NCBI RefSeq assembly: GCF_004337985.1
Contig: NW_021940918.1
Coordinates: forward strand, 2,108,001 to 2,172,000
Length of the DNA: 64,000 nt
Origin: Pyricularia pennisetigena
Taxonomy: Eukaryota; Ascomycota; Sordariomycetes; Magnaporthales; Pyriculariaceae
Direction: 5' to 3'
Shown: positions 38,437-49,791 of the stretch, in pieces
How positions within the stretch are numbered: the first letter of the stretch is position 1
Layout: every line of letters starts with the position of its first letter
Translations under genes and position numbers: made by a program
Notes under the pieces: generated by a model
Told to the model about the DNA's origin: nothing
Seen by the model: the letters and a program-made list of their open reading frames with translations, nothing else
Database searches by the model: none

Positions 38437-38818
38437 TTTAAATAAAGGGTCTCTTATTTGTATTGTATCTCGGTAACGGTCGGGATTAGGGTCGAAAGGG
38501 TTATTCGGTTAAATAGGTCTTAAAAGGAGCTCTCGGATGGTATAGGTCTCGTATCGATAGGTCGAATAGCGGTGAAGATATAGGCGAGTGTTTGTTGAGG
38601 TATATAAATAGGTATAAAATGGTGCAATATAACGGTCGGGTTTTCTCGACGGCGCGTGCGATTCCGGTTTCGGCAATTATACCGTTGGATAAAGCGTAAA
38701 TAGAGCTATCGAATGGTATAAGGCTCGGGTTAATCCGAAATAGGGCTAAAAAATAATCGATGGATTTAATGGTATTGGTATCGATCTCGTTGGTATAAGC
38801 TAATCCGGGCTTATAACC

Positions 38819-39474
38819 TGTAAAAAGGTTACGAGATAAAATGAGCTTAATTTTAAACGCGGGGAAAAATGGATTACGTATAAGGCTAATGGAACGTTAA
38901 AATGGCAGATAACCGTCTGCTAGCGGGTAATAGAGATAATATATTGTTGCACAATCGATTCGTTAAATCGTTAAATCGATAAAGGTTATTAAAGTGATGA
39001 ATTTAAGGCTAAATTGTGAATTACGTGTTCGAATCCGTAAGTGCAGATTTTCGATCCGGATATCCGGAATGCGGGGTTACGTCACATGATTTAGCCTTAT
39101 TTATGTGATTGACCTGCCGACCTATTGAGCCTAACGGCCTATTAAGCCTAACGGCCTATTGTGCTTATGCATGCACAGAAAATCTGCCACCACAACGGGA
39201 TTCGAACCCACGCACTTCAACGTATATATAATATAGATTATGGTACGTGCATTATACCATTAAGCTAGATTAAATATGACGTATTTGTTTTGTTGTTGAA
39301 ATTATGAACAAAGACGTGATATATAAAGCTTTGTGTGTATAAACGCGTATACGTTTCATTTGTTATTTATTTATTTATTCGATGCAGGGTGACTAATAAA
39401 ATTAGCCCGTGCTAGCCGTTATAAGATAATGCAGGGTAGCTACTATAATAAGCCCTGCGCTAGCCATGTTCACA
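38819..39474 (-). repeat. Copia LTR (5' LTR of element 1)
   Basis: It is the same length as the 3' LTR (656 bases), with transition-type differences such as TGTAAAAAGG for TGTGAGGAGG at its end. It abuts gypsy sequence on the right. Confidence 0.95.
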
Positions 39475-39768
39475 GATATGACGCATTTCGCGATCCCCTG
39501 CGATTCGCAAACAAAATAAAAAAGCATTTCGACCGCCGAAAAAAAAACATAAAAAACAAATCGTAGCGACGAACGGTGGACTTATAACCACAAAATTTAA
39601 TTACGCGATTAAATATGGCGTAGGAAAACTAACGAGGAAAAAATATGTAAATAAAAATAAGGATTAAAGGAGTACAAATTATTTAAAAACCAAAGGGATT
39701 TGGCCAATAAAAAGGAAATTTAATATGACGATTAAACAAATCGGGTCGGTACCAATAAGGCCAGGCGA
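39475..39768 (+). mobile_element. 3' internal remnant of a second gypsy copy
   Basis: This 294-base stretch matches 46,256-46,537, the sequence just before the right gypsy LTR (shared AGCGACGAACG, GATTTGGCCAA, AAGGCCAGGCG). It is therefore the end of another gypsy copy sharing the LTR at 39,769, truncated on its left by the copia element. Confidence 0.8.
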
Positions 39769-40259
39769 TGTCACACCCCTCCTAACGACACACGGAACCC
39801 GACCGACAGTAACGGGATTACATAAGGAAAAAAATTACGTAACCTCACGTAACCACCAAAAAAGCGATCTTTTGTAATCTGTAAAACCTCGATTGGGAAT
39901 TACAAGTCAAACAAATTAGGAAAATCACGTTCGGAACATAGTTTATGTAAAACACGTTTATTACCAGGTAAATAAATTCGATTTTTGGATTGCTTAATAT
40001 CAATTAAATTCTAATTAACCTTAATATTTACTTAAAAACGATTATAATTTTACCCCAATTGTTAAAAACCCCCGTTACCCAGTTAAAACGCTTAATTGCT
40101 TTAACCCATTATACTTTACCCTAAAAACAGGTTACCCGATATTTTAATCGTAATATTTTAACTGCTCCTATTTAATATTTTGCTTTAAAATATACCGAAT
40201 AATATCGCCGAAATAATATTTTCCAACAAAACCACCCCTTAAACGCCTTTTACCATTAA

Positions 40260-43200
40260 CGCTCCGGCCAACGCTAACGTATTACGCCAAATAGTCGCGA
40301 CGCTCCAAATAAGAAATAGACAATTTTAAAAGCGAATAACCGAATAAATTAATCGAACCAATAGGAATTATATTAGATACCTTTTACTATTACCTTATAG
40401 TAACACCCTAATTATTTTGCAAAAATTCCTTACAGGAACCCGGGCCTATTTTTACTTTAACGAAAACAATTTCGATAATAACGCAAATAAAATTATTTAC
40501 GCAATTTCGCTATTAGAAAACGATTCGCTCGCCTAATTTAAACCAATTTTACGAAATTATTTGGACCACGATAAGGAAAAAAACCGTAAAGTTAAAATTA
40601 ACCGCATTTTCGACGATTACGAAAATTTCGAAAAATGTTTTAAAGGAATATTCGGCAATTTAAACGAAAAACGTACGGTTAAGCGTAAATTGGTACGCTT
40701 TACCCAAACCAAATCGGTATCCAAATATACCAGTAAATTTCGACAAATTACCGTTAAATTATTATAGGCCCCGAAATTTTAATAATACGCTTTTATGCGG
40801 GATTTAAAAAAAAATTAAAAACGAATTTGTTAAAAAAAAACGACCCAATGCCTTAACCGAATACGTAAAATTAATAATTAAAATCGATAACCGATTTTAC
40901 AAACGAAAATTGGAACGACGCGAAAAACGCAGCGTATAAGGATTAATTTTGTGATAAACCAATACGGGACGCAAATATTAATACCCCAAACCGTTTCGCC
41001 AATATAATATTTCCTACGGAATATATAACGGATTTATAAACTTTAACGCAACCCAATATAAAAACCCTCGTAAAAATTCCAAAAATGGCAGATATTTTAA
41101 ATACAATAAATTAGGATATATAACCAAATTTTATCCCCGAAACATTTTGGACTTATACCCCGATTCCAAAAAATCACGAAAATTAAATACCACCATTTAC
41201 TAGTAAATATAACCGGATTAATACAATTTAATAAACTGGACCGTATATTATAACGATAATTACATAATCCACAATAACGCAAAAATGGACGCAGGATAAT
41301 ATTTATAAAAATTTGAAAGCATTCGGATTTTAGCAATAGGAAACCGCGTATTTATTAAAACCAAACCAGCAGCATAATTACGCAAACAAAACGCCAAATT
41401 ACCCGAACCTACGGAATTAAATATTTTAAAAAAATTAAAACTAAAACCATTGGGATAAACCCACTATATCCGGATAATCTAACAAACCCCAACGGACGAA
41501 TTTAATAACGAATTAAAAAACGAATTTAACGAAAAAAACTATATTTTCAAACCCCTATAATACAGTAAAGGAAAATAACCCCTATATATATAAAAAAAAT
41601 TTATCGATTTATACCGAAACGACCAATTAGTGCAATTTCCCGGAATATTATTTCGAATACAAATACAAAACCCTATAAAATTAATTAATCCAATTTTCGG
41701 AAACCATCCAATTTTGGATATTAAATATCCCAAATATATAAAAATCTTTTGGGTAAAATGTTTTAAAAACAACTGCGAATTACATTTTAGCAAAAGAATA
41801 ATCCACGATTTTCTTCCACAACGACGCAAAATAACAAGTATCCACGAAATATATACCACCACTAAATTACCCAATTAGCAAATTAAAATAAAATTTAATA
41901 TCAAACCAGCGGTAATTTTTACCCTTTATAACAATTACCCCATAATATGCTATAACCAAAAGCAATTCCTATAATACGAATATACCCGAAACATTTACAA
42001 AATATATATATTAACCAAAATATAGGTATAATACGAAATAAAATCATAATAACCAAAACCCGCACCCATAACCAAAATCGTGTGGAACCCCAACGTTAAA
42101 AACAACGAAATACCCACGAACGCACGAAAAACGCCCGCACCAACAGGGCACCGATTGAATAAAGTTAAAATTAAAAACAATTATACGCCCCGAAATAAAA
42201 AAGAATAAAAACCCACGACGCGAGTCCAGCAAACCAAAAAACTAAAACAGCCAAACGGTATAAGGCACCAAACGGTAGCAATAAAGACGGAATAAAAAAC
42301 CCTAAACGCCACGCAAGCCACGAAAATAATATACGAATATATATTCCTAAATATATAATTTAATAAAAAACCCATATAAACGTTCCTTAACAGCGGAGCA
42401 TAAAGCAATTACATTTGTCCAAAAATCGTAAAAAAACGACGAATATTTTAACAATAAAAAAAACCATATCGATTGCAAACCGTAAAAGGAAAGGCAATTT
42501 TATACGGGAACGGTACCATCGAAGCAAAGACCATACATTTTTGGATGGAAAGTTATAAACGAAAAAAACAAATTATTTTGGATATTACGGAAATAAGGAA
42601 TAAAAACATGATTTTAGGAGTCCCCTGGTTTAAAAGGAGCAACCCCCGGATAAATTAAATTACAGGCCAAGTTTAGTGGGAAAAACACCTAATTACTAAA
42701 CAATTTTTAACATAGCAGGGCTTATACAGGAAATATAGGGCACGGAAAAATTAAATAAAACAAATGGCGTATTTATAGGAAGGACGACCAACCCCGGAAC
42801 CAATATCGGAAAAAAAGCGATTATCCACAGGTTAAAACCAATCCAATTATATAATACCAATTACGAAAAAACAGACCAAAAACGGTAAAATCCAAAAAAA
42901 TGCCAAAATTATATACGATTATTTAAATAAAAACTCGAAATAGGATTACCCGAGCACAATCCGTTCGACCACGAGATATTATTAAAAAAAGGAACCCAAC
43001 CAAAATTCCACAAAATATACGGTTTAAATCCGATACAAATGGAGGTTTTAAACGAATATTTCGCAAAAACCCTCAAAAAAAGCTATATTAAATTATTAAT
43101 ATTACCAATAGGATATCCAATCCTTTTCGTACCCAGAAAAAAACGGAAAATTAGAATTATACGTGGATTACAAACAATTAAACGATATTATAATACAAAA

Positions 43201-45660
43201 TTGCTACCCGCTCCCACTAATAGGAGAATTTCGAAATATATTCTACTAAATATAATAGTTTACGATATTAAATTTTAAAAAAACATACAATTTAATCCGT
43301 ATAAAGGAAAACGAGGAATGAAAAACAGCATTTCGCATTAAACCAGGATATTACAAATATTTGGTAATATTTTTCGGTTTTACCAACGCCCCCGTAATTT
43401 TTTAAACTATAATTAACCACGTTTTTAGGAAATATTTAAATATTTTTATCGTTATTTACTTGGATAATATCCTTATATTTTCCAAAACGTTGGAAAAATA
43501 TAAAAAACACGTTTATATAATTTTACGAAAATTACAAAACGCTAAATTTTAAATTAAACCCGAAAAACGCATTTTTTACAGCAAACAAATTAATTTCCTA
43601 GAATATATTATCGCCCCTGGAAAAATTAGGATAGAAAAATCAAAAATCCAAACAGTAAAAAAATGGCCCCAACCATAAAACGTAAAAAACGTTCGGGTAT
43701 TTTTTGGATTCGTAAGCTTTTACAGAAGGTTTATTAAAGGTTACGGCGCGATCGCCACCCTATTAACCAATATAACCAAAAAAACTCAAAATTCCAATAA
43801 ACGGAACGAATACAGCAAATTTTCGAACAATTATGAAATACAATAATATAAAAACCGATTTTTAAAATACTAAACCCAGCGAAACTTTTCGAAATCGAAA
43901 CCGACGCATCCGATTATGCAATCGGAAAATAATTTAACCAACGAAACGAAAAAAAACGCCTGCACTTTTACGTTTTCTTTTCAAAAGATTATATAAATTA
44001 AATTTAATTACTAAATCCACCATAAAAGATTTATAATTATTATCCGAATATTTGAAAAATAGAAACCATAGTTATGCGGAATTAAATACGAAATACTAAT
44101 TTATACGGATTACAAAAACCTAACCTTTTTTACCATTAGCAAAATATTAAACAAACGACAAATTAAATGGGCAAAATTCCCATTAAAATTCCATTTTAAG
44201 ATTATTTACCGAAAAGGAAAAGAAAAAGGCAGGACCAATACTTTTAACAAAAAACCAAACCATAAAAATATAATACCCGGAACAATACGGAAAATCTTTA
44301 CGGCAAACGATAACGGAAACCTTTTACCAGTTTACCGAAATTTTATAACGATTAACACGGTAATTATACCAGAAGAAATACGGAAAATCCACGAAAATAA
44401 TATTTACGGATACCAAGGAATTTCCAAAACATAAAAACGGTTAAAACAGCACCATAATTTCAAAAAAAATACGATAAAGAATACGAAAAACCATTAAAAA
44501 TTGCGAATTTTGCGCAAAAAGCAAATCCGCCAAATATAAATTTTACGGGCTTTTACAGCTTTTACCAACCCTTAATAAGGCCTGGTAGACTATTATAATA
44601 AATTTTATCGTTAAATTACCATTTTCCGAATAACCATTTATTAAAACTAAATACAATAATACATTAATTATAATGGATAAATCTACTAAATACGCCTATT
44701 TCCTACCCTATAAAAAGATAATAACGCCGAAAAAATCGCTTACACATTTTTACGAATTATTGTTAACAATTACGGATTTCCAGAAAACATTATTACGGAT
44801 AAAAATAAATTTTTTACATTAAAATTTTAGAAATTTGTAATGGAATAACTAGGAACCGACCATAAATTATTTACAGCATTCCACCCACAGATAAACGGAT
44901 AAACAAAACAAATAAACCAAATATTACAATAATATTTAAAATATTATATAAACTATAAACAGGATAATTGGGTACGGTTATTACCCATAATATAATTCGC
45001 GTATAATAATTTAAACAATAAAAATATTAAAATAACCCCGTTTTATACCAATTACGGATTTAATTTTACGGTATATGGAAGACCAAAAACCACGATTACG
45101 GCCCCACGAACCGATAAATAAGCAAACGAATTACGAAAACTCCACCAAAAACTCCAACAGGACTTGGAATTCGTACGAAAAAAATAATTAAATACGCCAA
45201 CCAATATCGGATAAAAGGACCATTTTTCCAGGAGGGAAATAGCGTTTATTTTATTCGACATAATATTAAAATATAACGACCAAATAACAAATTTGATTTT
45301 AAAAAATTTAAACCTTTTAAAATCAATAAAAGAATTAGCGAAATTAATTACAAATTATTATTACCAGGAATTATAAAAATCCACCCAACGTTCCACGTAT
45401 TATTATTGGAACCAGCACCACCCGGTACCAATATTTAAAAAACAATCGAAATTAAAGCAAAAAAACGTACGACGTCGAACGAATACTGGACCACAAACGC
45501 AACCACGGTAAAATAAAATATTTTATTAAATAGGAAAATTATAAATACGAAAAAAATATTTAGGAACCCTTTAACCACCTCCAGAATTGCCAAAAACCAG
45601 TCCGCCAATATTATTAGGAATTGGATTTGCGAACAAATTAGCCAAAAAAAAGACCTAAAA
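40260..45660 (+). pseudogene. Gypsy gag-pol with chromodomain, RIP-degraded
   Basis: The gag-like segment at 40,440-40,770 contains SLLENDSLA and FRQITVKLL with FGNLNEKRT between. Reverse transcriptase is seen near 43,330-43,500 as FGFTNAP and IVIYLDNILIFSKT, where the active site reads LDN in place of [17 protein letters not shown] follows near 43,700. The integrase core is at about 44,750-45,000 (FGINNYGFPENIITDKN-like and FHPQINGQ regions), and a chromodomain-like end with FNHLQNCQKPVRQYYQELD, stops included, is near 45,560-45,640. Frequent TAA and TAG stops and the altered catalytic residue show it is dead. Order and domain set match chromoviruses of the MAGGY/Tf1 kind. Confidence 0.85.
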
Positions 45661-45742
45661 AAATATTACCTACCATTCCCAAAAACTAAAAATCGACCAA
45701 AATTCGAAACCACACCATTAAACGAATTTATAAAAAAAATAA

Positions 45743-46124
45743 TTAACATATACCACGAATTAAAATACACGAATAAAACAATTTACCGACCGAATACTGC
45801 GCAAAAACATTTATTTTATCCAACAAAAAAGGATTTAAAGAATTTATAAAAAAGGACGAATCCCAGGCAAAATTGGAATCCGGAAAAAACGATTCTAAAA
45901 ACATTTTAAAAAAAATTTCGGCCGATCGTCGTCGCTCCTTCTGCTTTACCTCCTTACGTTCCACCCAATCCAATTCCTCCAAATCGTTAATACCGCGGGA
46001 TATAGCTCGCATTATTTTTTCAAACCACAATTTCTTTTGTTTTCGCAAACGGAAAAGTTTTAACTGCTTTTCCTAAATCCTTTGCTGCTTTACCAAAATA
46101 TCCTCCTCCAAAATTTCCATTTTA
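45743..46124 (-). pseudogene. Antisense charged coiled-coil ORF in the gypsy 3' region
   Basis: An open frame on the strand opposite to pol starts MEILEEDILVKQQRI at 46124, has one TAG, and continues to 45743. It is highly charged and helical (KLFRLRKQKKLWFEKIM, then LEELDWVERKEVKQKERR), followed by an aromatic tail. It resembles the small charged proteins with leucine/arginine heptads often predicted near fungal gypsy elements, but I know of no assigned function. It lies between the chromodomain end and the 3' LTR. Confidence 0.55.
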
Positions 46125-46924
46125 ACATTAAATTTGGAATATTACCGACCGATATTACGCAATTAAATATTTAAAATACATAATACGTCGCAACCGGAAC
46201 GGTTAATACGAAAATATTCGATACAGCAAAAGGAATTTTGCGGTAAAATTACATAACGCATTATACCGCGGGATTCGCAATAGGAATAAAAAATATATCC
46301 ACAAAAAAAGGAAGGAAAAAAACAAAAAAAACGTAGCGACGTTTTGTCGACGAACGACCAAATTTTAATTTGATTACACGATTAAATATAACGCAAAAAA
46401 ATTAACTGGGAAAAAAGGAAAGCGAAACAAAGATTAAAGGAATACGGATTATTTAAAGGTTAAAAGGATTTGGCCAAAAAAAAGGAAACCTAATATTACG
46501 ACCAAATAATTGGGCCAATATTAGTAAGGCCAGGCGGGGTTACACCCCTCCTAACGACACACGGAACCCGACCGATAGTAACGGGATTATATAAGGAAAA
46601 AAATTACGTAACTTCACGTAACCACCAAAAAAGCGATTTTTTGTAATTTGTAAAACCTCGATTAGGAATTACAGATTAAAAAGATTAGGAAGATCACGTT
46701 CAGAATATAATTTATACAAGGCACGCTTATTACCATATAAATAAATTCGATTTTTGGATTATTTGATAGCAATTAAATTTTAATTAACCTCAATATTTAC
46801 TTAAAAACGATTATAACTTCACCCCAGTTATTGAAAACCCCCGTTACCCAGTCAAAACGCTCAATTGCTTTAACCCACTGTACTTTACCCTAAGAATAGG
46901 TTACCCGATACCTTGATTGTAACA

Positions 46925-47333
46925 TTATACCCTTCCTAACGATATTCGACCAAAAAAAACACCGACCGACAGGAAATAAAATTATATAAAAAAACAAGTA
47001 ACCCCACGTAACCACCAAAAAACGATATAATTAATATGTTATATATTAATTATAGCAAAACAAATAATATATTGGTTACGGGATATATTACACATATTAT
47101 ACTCAGGATAACGGACACTATTAGGATACATTTACTACCATATAAATAAATTCGATTTTAGGATTGCTGAGCAGTAATTAATCTTATATCCTAGTTAACT
47201 CAATACTTCTTAAAAACGATTACAATTTCACCCCAGTTATTGAAAACCCCAATTACCCAGTCAAAATGCTCAGTTGTTTCAACCCACTATACTTTACCCT
47301 AAGAACAGGTTACCCGATACCTTGATCGTAACA
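46925..47333 (+). repeat. Diverged third gypsy LTR in tandem
   Basis: Starting immediately after the right gypsy LTR, this copy shares CCTTCCTAACGA near its start, the central CATATAAATAAATTCGAT, and the end GGTTACCCGATACCTTGATC with the two 387-base LTRs, but has diverged and gained some bases. It ends GTAACA at 47333. Confidence 0.8.
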
Positions 47334-47339
47334 TTAAAT

Positions 47340-47840
47340 TACCATCCAATTTTTGAATAAGGGGTTTGAAAGGGTTTAAATTATTAGGTTTTAATAATAG
47401 CGATTTTGCCGGGGTTAAAAGAAATTTAAAATGCATTGAAGGATATTTATATATCCTATTTGAAGACCTTATAACGTGGAAGTGCAAAAAAGCTAATATT
47501 ATAGTTTTAAGGATTCCAAAAGCCGAAACCAATGTTTTAATAAAAGCCCTGCGTAAAATGTAGTAGCTTAAAAGCTTATTTATAAAGATTGGACTACCTG
47601 TAAAAGGCCTTGTTGCAATTTTTCGGAGATAATACAGATTTCCTGATTAACGTATATAATCTTATGCACTACCAACGTATTAAATATGTGATCTTAAAAT
47701 TTTACTACGTACGGGAATTAATTACAAAAGGATTACTAACCCTCAAATACCTGAAATCTAAACAAATACCCGCTAATAGCCTCATAAAACCCTTAACGCT
47801 TCCAATTCGCAAGGTTTTTTTTAAAGTTTACAAGGTTTAA
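47340..47840 (+). pseudogene. RNase H fragment of a second copia family
   Basis: Open pieces read GFNNSDFAGVKRNLKCIEGY and, in another frame, FGDNTDFLINVYN and YYVRELITKGLLTLKYL. These follow the copia RNase H order (DFAG ... GY ... DN ... K(H)I ... H(F)VRE ... L). It is distinct from the two full copia elements, which lack these sequences, and has lost the rest of its pol. Confidence 0.75.
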
Positions 47841-48098
47841 ACCCCCATGAAAAACTTGATTCTTTACCTATTAAATTTGAGGGCATTTAATTAATTCGTT
47901 AGTTAATTACCATTAAACTTCCTTTATCTGTAATACTGATTTTCTATTAGCCTAATACCGTCCGTATAACTCGAATTTACCTTGCACAGGTTAATTAATA
48001 AGCAATTTATACCGACCTTATACCCAAAATTAGATTAAAATTGAAAAGGTTCGTGTTTTGGGCGATTTACGCATTCGAAATACTATATATAACGTGCC

Positions 48099-48753
48099 TG
48101 TGAGGAGGTTACGAGATAGAATAAGCTTGATCTTGAACGCGGGGAAAAGTGGATCACGTATAAGGCTGATGGAACGTTGAAATGGCAGATAACCGTCTGC
48201 TAGCGGGTAATAGAGATGATATATTGTTGCATAATCGATTCGTTGAATCGTTAAATCGATGAAGGTATAAAGGTGATAAATCTAAGGTTAAGTTGTAAAT
48301 TACGTGTTCGAATCCGTAGGTGCAGATCTTCGATCCGGATGTCCGGAATGCGGGGTCACGTCACATGATTTGGCCTTATTCATATGACTGACCTGCCGAC
48401 CTATTGAACCTAACGGCCCATTGAGCCTAACGGCCTATTGTGCTTATGTATGCACAGAAAATCTGCGACCACAACGGGATTCGAACCCACGCACTTCAAC
48501 GTATATATGATATAGATTATAGTACGTGCATTATACCACTAAGCTAGATTAAGTATAACGTATTTGTTTTGTTGTTAAAACTGTGAACAAAGACGTAATA
48601 TATAAAGCTTTGTGTGTATAAAGGCGTATACGTTTTATTTGTTATTTATTTATTTATTCGATGCAGGGTGACTAATAAAATTAGCCCGTGCTAGCCGTTA
48701 TAGGATAATGCAGGGTAGCTAATATAATCAGCCCTGCGCTAGCCATGTTCACA
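48099..48753 (-). repeat. Solo copia LTR with perfect 5-base target duplication
   Basis: A single 655-base LTR of the copia family is flanked by GTGCC on both sides (48094-48098 and 48754-48758). It is a product of insertion followed by LTR-LTR recombination. It carries the best-preserved tRNA-like module: an A box TAGCTTAGTGG on the minus strand at 48546-48536, a B box GGTTCGAATCC at 48487-48477, and a T4 run at 48461-48458. Confidence 0.95.
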
Positions 48754-49127
48754 GTGCCTAACTTGGACTATTGCCAACAAATAACCATATTAACTACCTG
48801 GTTTAATAATTAATTCCACGGGTTAATATAATGCAAATCGGGGGTTTGAATCCGCGGGTTATTATAATTTTAAAAGATTTTTCCAATTGGGGGGTTCGTC
48901 CAATATAAGGGTTATAGGTCGGTATAAAAGGCTTAACTATCCAGGGGGTTTATATCGCGAATTCGAATCGGGTTGGAACATAAAGGGGATTTGGTTTTAA
49001 AAAAATTTATTTTTATATATTTTTATTTTCCGACTTTATGTGAGTAGTAGCAAGAGAAATGGGGTGTTAATTAGATGCGTTATTTAACAATTAATAGCTG
49101 GACTTTTACTGATAAATAAGTTATAAT
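48754..49127. other. AT-rich spacer between two copia LTRs
   Basis: No gene is seen. The segment GGGGGTTTGAATCCGCGGG near 48,840 resembles a RIP-altered tRNA T-arm/B box, but no cloverleaf can be built around it. Confidence 0.5.
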
Positions 49128-49779
49128 TGTGAACATGGCTAGCGCAGGGCTAATTATATTAGCTACCCTGCATTATTTTACAACGGCTAGCACGGGCTAA
49201 TTTTATTAGTCACCCTGCATCGAATAAATAAATCATAAATAAAACGTATACGCGTTTATACACACAAAGCTTTATATATCACGTCTTTGTTCATAGTTTC
49301 AACAACAAAACAAATACGTTATATTTAATCTAGCTTAATAGTATAATGCACGTACCATAATCTATATCATATATACGTTGAAGTGCGTGGGTTCGAATCC
49401 CGTTGTGGTCGCAGATTTTCTGTGCATGCATAAGCACAATAGGCCGTTAGGCTTAATGGGCCGTTAGGCTCAATAGGTCGGTAGGTCAGTCACATAAATA
49501 AGGCCAAATTATGTGACGTGACCCCGCATTCCGGACATCCGGATCGAAAATCTGCACCTACGGATTCGAACACGTAATTCACAATTTAACCTTAGATTTA
49601 TTACCTTTATAACCTTTATCGATTTAACGATTTAACGAATCGATTGTGAAATAATATATTATTTTTATTACCCGCTAGCAGACGGTTATTTGCCATTTCA
49701 ACGTTCCATTAACCTTATACGTAATCCACTTTTCCCCGCGTTCAAAATTAAGCTTATTTTATCTCGTAACCTTTTCACA
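49128..49779 (+). repeat. Copia LTR (5' LTR of element 2)
   Basis: Begins TGTGAACATGGCTAGC and ends CCTTTTCACA. It carries the tRNA-like module with A box altered to TAGCTTAATAG (49331-49341) and B box GGTTCGAATCC intact about 50 bases downstream. Confidence 0.95.
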
Positions 49780-49791
49780 GGTTATAAGCCC
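49780..49791 (+). promoter_or_regulatory. Reverse-transcription primer-binding site, half-tRNA type
   Basis: GGTTATAAGCCC directly follows the LTR. It is complementary, with one G-to-A difference, to the anticodon-loop region of initiator tRNA-Met (GGGCUCAUAACC in yeast). Drosophila copia uses a cleaved 5' half of that tRNA in the same way. The mismatch is of the RIP type. Element 1 has the same 12 bases at 38818-38807. Confidence 0.8.

Larger units (their letters stand above)
33321..39474 (-). mobile_element. Ty1/copia retrotransposon, element 1
   Basis: The element is 6,154 bases long with two 656-base LTRs (33321-33976 and 38819-39474), beginning and ending TG...CA on its own strand. Directly inside the 5' LTR is a primer-binding site GGTTATAAGCCC (38818-38807). 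A purine run GGGGGTA precedes the 3' LTR at 33977-33983. The sequences next to the two LTRs do not form a target duplication (TGTAA versus GATAT), so the element may be a recombinant. The left neighbour is the region-2 repeat, while the right neighbour is gypsy sequence. Confidence 0.93.
39769..46924 (+). mobile_element. Ty3/gypsy chromovirus, RIP-degraded
   Basis: Two 387-base LTRs (39769-40155 and 46538-46924) share the opening (TGTCACACCCCTCCTAACG in the left copy, GGTTACACCCCTCC in the right) and the ending GTAAYA. Between them lie degraded gag, protease/RT, RNase H, integrase and a chromodomain in the plus sense. Because the left LTR is also preceded by gypsy 3' sequence, the arrangement is LTR-sharing or tandem, and no target duplication can be tested. 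A primer-binding site could not be matched to a tRNA. Confidence 0.88.

Noticed and set aside
49381..49405. A genuine nuclear tRNA gene at the GGTTCGAATCCCG sites
   Set aside because: T-arm, anticodon-like stem and A/B boxes are present, but the 5' acceptor strand does not pair with TGTGGTC, and every copy lies at the same place in the copia LTR, so it is a tRNA-like part of the LTR.
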